From positions 1-49,549 of the forward strand of contig DEJH01000027.1 of the NCBI GenBank assembly GCA_002353275.1: a stretch of DNA of 49,549 nucleotides, given 5' to 3'. This DNA comes from Caryophanales bacterium UBA2753 (lineage in GTDB: Bacteria; Bacillota_I; Bacilli_A; RFN20; CAG-826). The notes under the pieces were generated by a model that saw only the letters and a program-made list of their open reading frames with translations, had not been told where the DNA came from and did not search any database. Position 1 is the stretch's first letter, and each line of letters starts with the position of its first letter. Position numbers and translations under genes: made by a program. Positions 17,491-24,568 of this stretch are shown here, one piece after another.

Positions 17491-17562
17491 TTAGCGAGTC
17501 AACGCGAGGACGATGATCATAATAATGACAACTATGATAACAAGGTATACCAGTGTCTCCAC
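17491..17562 (-). CDS. 23-residue hydrophobic peptide, putative type I toxin
   Basis: GTG start at 17562 with AAAGGAGGT placed 9 bases upstream, stop TAA at 17491. The product begins METLVYLVII, continues as an unbroken run of Ile/Val/Met, and ends ALTR, a single membrane span with one terminal Arg. In-frame extension is blocked by TAG eight bases upstream of the start. The start codon lies in a perfect hairpin, CCAGTG-GAGA-CACTGG, so ribosome access is probably restricted. Size, composition, hidden start codon and an opposing RNA fit Fst/TxpA/Ldr-like type I toxins, although the sequence itself matches none that I recognise. A small regulatory membrane peptide is the alternative. Confidence 0.6.
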   Translation of the reverse strand: METLVYLVIIVVIIMIIVLALTR

Positions 17563-17619
17563 TGGCCCCTACCTCCTTTCGTTCCATCAAAGGGTCCTCA
17601 ATGCTTTTACGCATTTCGA

Positions 17620-17625
17620 TTTATA
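17620..17625 (-). promoter_or_regulatory. -10 box candidate for the small peptide mRNA
   Basis: Minus-strand TATAAA in the context GGGTATAAAT would start transcription near 17613 and give a ~50-base leader holding an ATGC/GCAT hairpin and the strong AGGAGG site. A second candidate, TATATA, lies about 15 bases upstream. No clear -35. Confidence 0.35.
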
Positions 17626-17760
17626 CCCACTCTTTATATATAGTGGCGATTTTTAAATTTTTTTGAAAAAATGTGAAAAAAGTGAATATTTTCTCTCTTA
17701 AAAAATAGTTATAAATAAAATTTATATTGCATCACACCCCCTTTTGCCTTTATTATTTTC

Positions 17761-17778
17761 ATTGACACGAAAGTCAAT
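17761..17778. promoter_or_regulatory. likely TetR-type operator
   Basis: ATTGAC-ACGAAA-GTCAAT, a perfect 6-bp dyad with a 6-base centre, lies 4 bases before the start codon of the TetR-family gene. Size and position fit autoregulation of the regulator and its ABC exporter operon. Confidence 0.55.
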
Positions 17779-17782
17779 AAAC

Positions 17783-18385
17783 ATGCCTAAGAGTAAAGAA
17801 CAATTCGAACAAATTAGAAACGAGAGGATCAAAATCATCCTTAATAGCGCAGCCACATTATTCGCATTAAAAGGATATGAAGGAGTCTCTTTAGATGAAG
17901 TGACAAAAGAGGCTAAATGTTCTCATGGACTGCTATATCACTACTTCTCAAACAAAGAAGAATTATATAAGGCAGTTTTGGAACAAGTTGTCTATCCTGA
18001 TGTCCAGGCACTAATAAGTGACATCAATTGGGATCAAAAAGCGAAAGATGTAATGTCTTCTTTACTTGATAAAGTATTAGAGGTTGTCTCTTCTAGTAAT
18101 GATGAAAAAGTAAGAAACCTCTATCTATTACTGAATATCCATCTTCAAAAGAGCCTAGCAGTGGTCAAAAAGAACGAAAAAGGTCACACTCCAATATTCT
18201 CATATGTGGAAGAGCTCATTGATAGAGGAAAAAAAGAAAACGACTTTAAGGATTACGACACGATTGAATTAACGATTTCAATCTTGTCTCTCATAAAGGG
18301 GATTGCATTCAACCGAATACATATTGGAAGTAAAAGATTTATCGCCCCACATAAAGAAATCATCATGGGAATGTTATTAAAATAG
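17783..18385 (+). CDS. TetR/AcrR family transcriptional regulator
   Basis: 200 residues from ATG 17783, the usual TetR size. Residues ~12-60 are the DNA-binding domain: RIKIILNSAATLFALKGYEGVSLDEVTKEAKCSHGLLYHYFSNKEELYKAVL, with the conserved G..GVS...I/V...A..S.G..Y.YF pattern. The remaining helices would bind a ligand. A longer in-frame start exists upstream but would place the dyad operator inside the coding region. The gene is 9 bases upstream of a two-gene ABC exporter and probably represses it until a toxic ligand is bound (inference from context). Confidence 0.9.
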   Translation: MPKSKEQFEQIRNERIKIILNSAATLFALKGYEGVSLDEVTKEAKCSHGLLYHYFSNKEELYKAVLEQVVYPDVQALISDINWDQKAKDVMSSLLDKVLEVVSSSNDEKVRNLYLLLNIHLQKSLAVVKKNEKGHTPIFSYVEELIDRGKKENDFKDYDTIELTISILSLIKGIAFNRIHIGSKRFIAPHKEIIMGMLLK

Positions 18386-18394
18386 GAGGAAGCT

Positions 18395-20194
18395 ATGATT
18401 GAAAAAATAAAATTAATATTAAAAAGTGTTAGAGAATATAAGAAATATGCGATTATCACTCCTATATTCATGGTTGGTGAAGCAGCGATGGAATGCGCGA
18501 TGCCTTTCATCATGGGAATGTTCGTTGATGAAATCAAAATCCTAAGTGGACCAGAAAGTTTCTTCCACACCGAAACTGGGATTCCGGTCTTCTATCTCGC
18601 TTTAATCTTATTAGGGATGGCAATCATCTCATTACTTTGTGGGATTTGGGGTGGTAAATTCGCATCAATCGCTTCAGTTGGATTAGCCTCTAATTTAAGA
18701 AGTGACTTATATAAAAAATTAGCCTCATTCTCATTTGAGAATATTGATAAGTTCTCCGCTTCATCTTTAGTGACGAGAATGACTACAGATATCAATAACG
18801 TGCAAAACGCATTCCAAATGATGATTCGTATTGTCATAAGAGCACCATTAATGCTCATCTTCTCCGCAGTGATGACATTTGTTGGAGGAGGATTAATGGG
18901 ATTCATTTTTGTGGCGCTCGTCCCAATTGTTGCCTTTGGTCTTTTCTTAATCATTAGACATGCGATGAAAGTCTTCACCAGAGTGTTTAAGAAATATGAC
19001 GCTTTAAATGAATCAGTTCAAGAAAACGTCACCGGTATTAGAGTGGTTAAAGCATACGTAAGAGAAGATTTTGAAAAAGATAAATTCTCTTCCGCTAGTG
19101 ATAACATCTCTAAAGAATTCATCCTTGGTGAAAAGATTGTCGCTTTAAATAACCCATTAATGAACACAGCGATTCATTTAAGTAATATCCTCATTATTGG
19201 TTTAGGCACTTGGATAATCGCTTCTACCGCTCACTTCGATGGAAAAGACTGGGTTGGAGGTCAGCTCTCTTTAGGACAGATGTCTGCCTTAATCACATAT
19301 GGCATTCAAATCCTAATGTCACTCATGATGATTTCAATGATCATGGTCATGCTTGCCTTATCCATTGAATCGATGAAAAGAATTGGAGAAGTTCTTCAAG
19401 AAGAACCTACAATTAAAAACCCTGAAAACCCAATCATGGAAGTTAAATCAGGGTCAGTTGATTTCAACCATGTAAATTTCAAATATAAATCCGAAGCTGA
19501 GAAGTACGCTTTAAGCGATATTGATTTCCACATTAAAAGTGGTCAATTTATCGGTGTCCTTGGCTCTACTGGAAGTGGAAAGACCAGTGTCGTTAATCTC
19601 ATTTCTAGATTATATGACGTCACTGAGGGAGAAGTTCTTGTTGATGGACATAATGTCAAAGAATATGACTTAAAGACACTTAGAGATAACGTTTCAGTTG
19701 TCTTACAAAAGAACGTTCTTTTCTCAGGGACAATTGAATCAAATTTAAAGTGGGGAAATGAACACGCCACAGAAGAAGAAATGATGAAAGCTTGTAAAAT
19801 TGCTCAAGCTCTTGAAATTGTTAAGGCAAAAGAAGAAGGGCTTAAGAGCAAAGTTGAACAAGGTGGATCTAACCTCTCTGGCGGACAAAAACAAAGATTA
19901 TGTATCGCTAGAGCAATCCTTAAAAATCCAAAGATCATGATTTTAGATGACTCCACTAGTGCGGTTGACACCAAAACTGATCGTTTGATTAGAAAAGGTT
20001 TAAAAGAAGATTTACCAGAGATGACTAAAATCGTCATCGCTCAACGTATTTCTTCGATTGAAGACGCTGATCAAATCATCGTCATGGATAATGGAATGAT
20101 TAACGCGATCGGCACTCATGAAGAGTTACTTAAAAGTAACGAAATATATCGCGAAGTCTATCAGACTCAAAATAGAGTAGGAGGTGATAAATAA
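18395..20194 (+). CDS. ABC exporter half-transporter with degenerate catalytic site
   Basis: 599 residues. A six-helix exporter membrane domain occupies ~1-330; the nucleotide-binding domain has Walker A GSTGSGKT at ~389-396, Q-loop VVLQKN, signature LSGGQ, and Walker B IMILDDS near 513-519. The residue after the Walker B Asp is Asp rather than the catalytic Glu. In heterodimeric exporters such as TM287/288, BmrCD and LmrCD this marks the degenerate site. The stop codon overlaps the next gene's start (TAATG), so the two halves are made together. Expected role: drug, peptide or lipid export. Confidence 0.93.
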   Translation: MIEKIKLILKSVREYKKYAIITPIFMVGEAAMECAMPFIMGMFVDEIKILSGPESFFHTETGIPVFYLALILLGMAIISLLCGIWGGKFASIASVGLASNLRSDLYKKLASFSFENIDKFSASSLVTRMTTDINNVQNAFQMMIRIVIRAPLMLIFSAVMTFVGGGLMGFIFVALVPIVAFGLFLIIRHAMKVFTRVFKKYDALNESVQENVTGIRVVKAYVREDFEKDKFSSASDNISKEFILGEKIVALNNPLMNTAIHLSNILIIGLGTWIIASTAHFDGKDWVGGQLSLGQMSALITYGIQILMSLMMISMIMVMLALSIESMKRIGEVLQEEPTIKNPENPIMEVKSGSVDFNHVNFKYKSEAEKYALSDIDFHIKSGQFIGVLGSTGSGKTSVVNLISRLYDVTEGEVLVDGHNVKEYDLKTLRDNVSVVLQKNVLFSGTIESNLKWGNEHATEEEMMKACKIAQALEIVKAKEEGLKSKVEQGGSNLSGGQKQRLCIARAILKNPKIMILDDSTSAVDTKTDRLIRKGLKEDLPEMTKIVIAQRISSIEDADQIIVMDNGMINAIGTHEELLKSNEIYREVYQTQNRVGGDK

Positions 20195-22161
20195 TGCCAC
20201 CAGTTCGTATGAGAGAAAGAGGAAGAGCGAAAAAAGGAACGATGAAACGTATCCTCAAACAACTTTTTAAACTCTATCCTTGGCAATTAATCCTCTCCTT
20301 AATCTGTTTAATCTTTAACGTTTTTGGAAACATCTCCTCTTCCGTATTTGTTTCCTTAGCCACTGCTGCTTTAACTGAAGCTGGGTCAAAAAATGTTAAT
20401 CCTTTCATTGGCACTTATCCAGTGACTTCAACCTTTGGTTTTACTTTGTATACGAATGTCACTTATTTAATCATCATCTTAGGATGTATTTATATCGTTG
20501 GTATATTTGCTTCTTGGACATGGAATAGAACAATGGCGATTGTCACCCACAAATTCTTAAATGAATTTAGAAAAAAGATGTTCGCCCATATGGAAGAGTT
20601 ACCAATCAAATATTTTGACACTCACGCTCATGGAGCAATCATGTCCTTATACACTAATGATATCGATACCATTAGACAATTTATCTCTCAATCATTACCT
20701 AACTTAATTCAAACTGGATTAGTCTCCATCTTTGTCTTCACCATCATGATGATCACATCTGTTTGGATGACTTTAGTGGTTGTTGTTGGCTTTATCATCA
20801 TGCTCGCGGTGGTCAAAGGTTTAGGAGGAAAATCTTCTAAATTCTTCATCAAACAACAAATTGCTCTCGGACAAGTTGAAGGTAATATTGAAGAATCAAT
20901 TAAAGGTCTTAAAGTTATCAAGGTCTTTACTCATGAAGAAAAGAGTGCAGAAGAGTTTGATAAAATCAATGACGAACTTAAAAGTTACGCGACTACCGCT
21001 AACATTCACGGTAATATCATGATGCCTGTGATGGGCAATATCGGTAACTTCTTATATATTCTTTGTGCGTTAATGGGAGCATTCATCTATGTCTTCAAGT
21101 GGAAGAATTTATCCGCAAGTGGATATGACGTTATAAGTAATCCAGGACAATTTGCTGGAATGATTGCGCTCTTCTTAATGATGAGCAGAATGTTTGCTAA
21201 TAACGTTAACCAATTCTCTCAACAAGTAATCTTCATCGTCATGGGTATGGCGGGAGCATCACGTTGTTTAGATTTAATTGACGAACAAAAAGAAACCGAT
21301 GATGGATATGTCTATCTCTGTAATGTCAAATATCATAAAGATGGAACTTTTGAAGAAACGAGTGAACACACTCACGATTATGCTTGGAAATATCGACATA
21401 AAGATGGAACACTTGAATATCGTCCACTTCAGGGAGATATTGTCTTAGACCAAGTTGACTTCTCCTATGACGGAAATAAACTCGTCCTTGAAGATGTGAG
21501 TATTTACGCGCATCCAGGACAAAAGATTGCGTTTGTTGGAGCAACAGGAGCAGGAAAAACCACGATCACTAACTTAATTAACCGCTTCTACGATATCGCT
21601 GATGGAAAGATCAGATATGATGGAATTAACATCAACAAAATTAAGAAAGCGGATTTAAGAAAATCATTAGGAATGGTGCTTCAAGACACTAACTTATTTA
21701 CTGGAACAGTAATGGAAAATATCCGTTATGGTCGATTAGAAGCGACTGATGAAGAATGCATCAAAGCTGCAAAAATCGCTAATGCGCATGACTTTATCAT
21801 CCGTTTACCAGAAGGATATAACACCATGTTAAATGGAGATGGTTCTAACTTATCTCAAGGTCAAAGACAGCTCCTCTCTATCGCTAGAGCAGCGGTTGCT
21901 GATGCTCCGGTAATGATTCTTGATGAAGCGACTTCCTCAATTGATACCAGAACAGAAAGATTAGTCCAAAAAGGAACTGATCAATTGATGGAAGGAAGAA
22001 CAGTCTTCGTAATTGCTCATAGGTTATCCACTGTTCAAAATAGTGACGCGATTATGGTTTTAGACCATGGCCACATTATTGAACGAGGCACTCATGATGA
22101 TTTAATCGCTCAAAAAGGTGTCTATTATAACCTCTACACTGGAGCGTTTGAATTAGAATAA
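20194..22161 (+). CDS. ABC exporter half-transporter, catalytically complete partner
   Basis: 655 residues. A basic N-terminal stretch (MRERGRAKKGTMKR), a six-helix membrane domain to ~345, a linker of ~60 residues rich in His, Asp and Tyr (DDGYVYLCNVKYHKDG...HTHDYAWKYRHKDG), then the nucleotide-binding domain with Walker A GATGAGKT (~449-456), signature LSQGQ and Walker B VMILDEAT (~573-580) with the catalytic Glu. It therefore complements the degenerate upstream subunit. The linker before the nucleotide-binding domain is also present in many Bacillota partners of this type. AGGAGG lies just upstream of its overlapping start. Confidence 0.93.
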   Translation: MPPVRMRERGRAKKGTMKRILKQLFKLYPWQLILSLICLIFNVFGNISSSVFVSLATAALTEAGSKNVNPFIGTYPVTSTFGFTLYTNVTYLIIILGCIYIVGIFASWTWNRTMAIVTHKFLNEFRKKMFAHMEELPIKYFDTHAHGAIMSLYTNDIDTIRQFISQSLPNLIQTGLVSIFVFTIMMITSVWMTLVVVVGFIIMLAVVKGLGGKSSKFFIKQQIALGQVEGNIEESIKGLKVIKVFTHEEKSAEEFDKINDELKSYATTANIHGNIMMPVMGNIGNFLYILCALMGAFIYVFKWKNLSASGYDVISNPGQFAGMIALFLMMSRMFANNVNQFSQQVIFIVMGMAGASRCLDLIDEQKETDDGYVYLCNVKYHKDGTFEETSEHTHDYAWKYRHKDGTLEYRPLQGDIVLDQVDFSYDGNKLVLEDVSIYAHPGQKIAFVGATGAGKTTITNLINRFYDIADGKIRYDGININKIKKADLRKSLGMVLQDTNLFTGTVMENIRYGRLEATDEECIKAAKIANAHDFIIRLPEGYNTMLNGDGSNLSQGQRQLLSIARAAVADAPVMILDEATSSIDTRTERLVQKGTDQLMEGRTVFVIAHRLSTVQNSDAIMVLDHGHIIERGTHDDLIAQKGVYYNLYTGAFELE

Positions 22162-22167
22162 TTCTGA

Positions 22168-22198
22168 AAAGTAGCAAGCGTAAAAACTTGCTATTTTT
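22168..22198 (+). terminator. terminator of the TetR-ABC operon
   Basis: TAGCAAG and CTTGCTA pair around an 8-base loop and are followed by TTTTT. Confidence 0.8.
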
Positions 22199-22249
22199 AT
22201 TTGCCCATATATCAAAATATTGATAGAATTTTATCAGGAGGTAAAAAGT

Positions 22250-22561
22250 ATGACAATCATGCCATCGACAGCCCTCAGAAATCAATATAACGAAATATCA
22301 GCCTACTGCAAAAAAACTGGTGAACCTGTTTTTCTAACCAAAAATGGTGAAGGTGATTTGGTAGTAATGTCTCTTGAAGCATATGAACAAAGAGAAGCAG
22401 AACTCAAAATCAAAGAAAAACTCATGGAAATTAAGATGAACCGTATGAATGGTGGAAAAGGTTATTCTATTGATGATCTAAAAGCAGCTGTTGAAGATAT
22501 TTTAAATGACGAAGAAGTACCAAGCACGTATCGAGCCGGAAGCTTATTACCAAATAATTAA
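22250..22561 (+). CDS. Phd/YefM-type antitoxin
   Basis: 103 residues from ATG 22250, which has AGGAGG upstream; the longer in-frame start lacks one. The N-terminal STALRNQYNEISAYCKKTGEPVFLTKNGEGDLVVMSLEAYEQRE is the Phd/YefM DNA-binding fold, which normally represses its own operon. The C-terminal charged tail (LKAAVEDILNDEEVPSTYRAGSL) would wrap the toxin. It overlaps the toxin gene by 56 bases, longer than usual. Confidence 0.9.
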   Translation: MTIMPSTALRNQYNEISAYCKKTGEPVFLTKNGEGDLVVMSLEAYEQREAELKIKEKLMEIKMNRMNGGKGYSIDDLKAAVEDILNDEEVPSTYRAGSLLPNN

Positions 22562-22802
22562 CTCGATATCATTTATTAAAACTGTTTCATTAAAAGCAGC
22601 TAACATATTATTTCAGATCATTTTAGAAAGCATCAATTCACTTTCTGAATTTCCAGAACGTTTCCCAATTACCGAGAGATACAAGCTCTTTGGTAGTAGC
22701 GAGAGACAAATGACCATTGTAAAAGGCAGATATTCAATCCTTTACGTTATTGAGGGTGATACTGTCTGCGTTGAATATTTCGTTGATAGCAGAAAAAAAT
22801 AG
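22506..22802 (+). CDS. RelE/ParE-family toxin
   Basis: 98 residues. The pattern EAYYQIINSISFIKTVSLKAANILFQIILESINSLSEFPERFPI...SERQMTIVKGRYSILYVIEGDTVCVEYFVDSRKK matches the RelE/ParE superfamily: helical hairpin, then beta strands with basic residues near the C-terminus. Whether it cuts ribosome-bound mRNA (RelE) or blocks gyrase (ParE) cannot be read from sequence; the long helical hairpin and the S.FP.R.P motif are closer to ParE-type plasmid-stabilisation toxins. Paired with the overlapping antitoxin. Confidence 0.87.
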   Translation: MTKKYQARIEPEAYYQIINSISFIKTVSLKAANILFQIILESINSLSEFPERFPITERYKLFGSSERQMTIVKGRYSILYVIEGDTVCVEYFVDSRKK

Positions 22803-22836
22803 GCGGAATTGCATTAAGCAACCCGCTTATTTTTTA
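22803..22836 (+). terminator. terminator of the toxin-antitoxin operon
   Basis: Nested stems GCGG/CCGC and TTGC/GCAA with ATTAA as the loop, followed by TTATTTTTT. It reaches into the last codon of the convergent sugar-kinase gene. Confidence 0.75.
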
Positions 22837-24384
22837 ATATCTCTTCGTAAATTTATTGATGTGTTTATAGACGTTCTTTAATCTTGGGAACATCTTAAGA
22901 TAGACATGTTTATATAAATCTTCGTATTGTTGAGAAGCAACTGGATTAGGAGAGAAGGTCACTGTTTTATGGACCATCGCTTCTGTTGCTTCTTCAATAT
23001 TTTTATATTCTTTAGTGGCGACAAATGTTGCCATTGCCGCTCCTAAAGAGGTGGTTTCATATGTTTGAACTCGACTAACAGGAAGATTAAAGATATCCGC
23101 GGTAATTTGACAGATGATATCACTTTGTGATCCTCCACCTGAGATTCTTAATTCTTTCACTTTATGTCTTTGACTCTTTTCAATTGATTCAAGTCCTTCT
23201 TTTAAGGCATAGCCAATTCCTTCAATAATCGCTCGATATAAGTGTTCTCTTGTGTGGATATCACTAAAACCGATAACTCCACCTTTCGCAAGTGGTCTTC
23301 TAAGTCCTGGTCCCCAATATGGTTGAAGGACTAATCCATCGCTTCCTGGAGGAATATCGCTAAGTCTCTTATTTAATAATTCTTCAATCGCCATATCTTG
23401 GATTTTAGATTCGTCGATTAATTCAGAAGCAAAGTTTTTTGAGAACCATGAAAGCATCCAATAGCCACGATAAATTTGTACTTCCATATTGTACCAATTA
23501 GGCACCGCTGCTGGATAAGCAGGTAAAAATGGTTCTGGCTCATGATATTTTTGATTGCTAACTTCAATTGTGGAAGCAGTGCCATAAGAGACCGCTCCGA
23601 TTGATTTATTTAAGGCTCCTAAGCCTAATGTTTCACAAGCTTTATCTGAACCACTTGCATATAGCTTAATACCAGTAGGTAATCCAGTCTTTTCACATAT
23701 TTCAGGTAAGATTTCTCCGATTAATTCTCCTGGTTGTTTAAGTTCGAATAACATTCTTTTTGGAATACCAAAGATTACTCCTTTTAAAGCTTTTTCTCCT
23801 TGCCACTTTCTAGTCTTGAAGTTGATTGGATAGTGACCCGTTAAGTTAGCAGCGCTATCGACTAATTGACCAGTTAATTTATATGTTAAATATGTAGAAA
23901 TATTCACATACTTATCAGTTTTTGACCAATTTTGAGGTTCATTTTCTTTTAACCAGTGGGCCATAGTTCTACTACGGTTGAGTTTAATCGTTTCTTTCAT
24001 TCCCACCAAAGTGAAAAGAGCGTTATATCCAAAAGGAAGCTTTTCACTACCTTTAGCCATTCTTTGATCTAACCAAAGAATTGATTTTCTCACTGGTTTT
24101 CTATCTTTATCTAATTGAACAGAAGAATCTCTAAAGGTGGAAATGGTAGAACCAATAATTCTTTCTAACTTATCTTTATTTTCTTTTGCTAATTTACTTA
24201 AGCAATAAATCAAATTGTCGTAATAAAAATCAGGATCTTGTTCAGCATATCCTTTTTCAGTCGAAATATAGGCTGGATCATATTTCTTTTTAATGATTGC
24301 TTCAATTTCACCTTGTTTATTAATTAAAGCAGTTCTCACTGATTGAGTGCCGAAATCGATTGTTAACACTAGTGGGTTTTCCAT
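22834..24384 (-). CDS. FGGY-family carbohydrate kinase (xylulokinase-like)
   Basis: 516 residues from ATG 24384 (GAGGTG upstream). N-terminal phosphate-binding loop LTIDFGTQSVRTALINKQGEI, a substrate/ATP domain junction near SILWLDQRM, the catalytic-aspartate region YASGSDKACETLG, and the FGGY signature region LRISGGGSQSDIICQITADIFNLPV with ETTSLGAA. It phosphorylates a sugar or polyol; xylulose, gluconate and glycerol-type substrates cannot be told apart here. No transporter or isomerase gene is adjacent, so the pathway is unclear. It is divergent from ppdK. Confidence 0.88.
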   Translation of the reverse strand: MENPLVLTIDFGTQSVRTALINKQGEIEAIIKKKYDPAYISTEKGYAEQDPDFYYDNLIYCLSKLAKENKDKLERIIGSTISTFRDSSVQLDKDRKPVRKSILWLDQRMAKGSEKLPFGYNALFTLVGMKETIKLNRSRTMAHWLKENEPQNWSKTDKYVNISTYLTYKLTGQLVDSAANLTGHYPINFKTRKWQGEKALKGVIFGIPKRMLFELKQPGELIGEILPEICEKTGLPTGIKLYASGSDKACETLGLGALNKSIGAVSYGTASTIEVSNQKYHEPEPFLPAYPAAVPNWYNMEVQIYRGYWMLSWFSKNFASELIDESKIQDMAIEELLNKRLSDIPPGSDGLVLQPYWGPGLRRPLAKGGVIGFSDIHTREHLYRAIIEGIGYALKEGLESIEKSQRHKVKELRISGGGSQSDIICQITADIFNLPVSRVQTYETTSLGAAMATFVATKEYKNIEEATEAMVHKTVTFSPNPVASQQYEDLYKHVYLKMFPRLKNVYKHINKFTKRY

Positions 24385-24484
24385 TATTTTCACCTCAAAA
24401 ATATCAACAATATATTACCACTTATTGGTCATTTTTCTTACATAGTAAACAAAAATTGTAATTTTTTTCAATTTTTCTACCTTC

Positions 24485-24543
24485 CTCACGCGTGAGTATG
24501 CTACGATAAAAAATGCTGGTGAGCGCATTACGTAAGCGCTTAC
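24485..24543 (+). promoter_or_regulatory. ppdK promoter with two palindromes, one cre-like
   Basis: An extended -10, TGC-TACGAT (24498-24507), has no good -35. CTCACGCGTGAG (24485-24496) is a perfect palindrome just upstream of the -10. Downstream of the expected start, GTAAGCGCTTAC (24532-24543) is a perfect palindrome resembling the core of catabolite-responsive (cre, CcpA) and LacI-family operators. As RNA, GTGAGCGC and GCGCTTAC also form an 8-bp hairpin. The gene is probably controlled by carbon supply; the regulator is inferred. Confidence 0.55.
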
Positions 24544-24568
24544 CTAGTTGCCTTATAGGAGGAAAATT

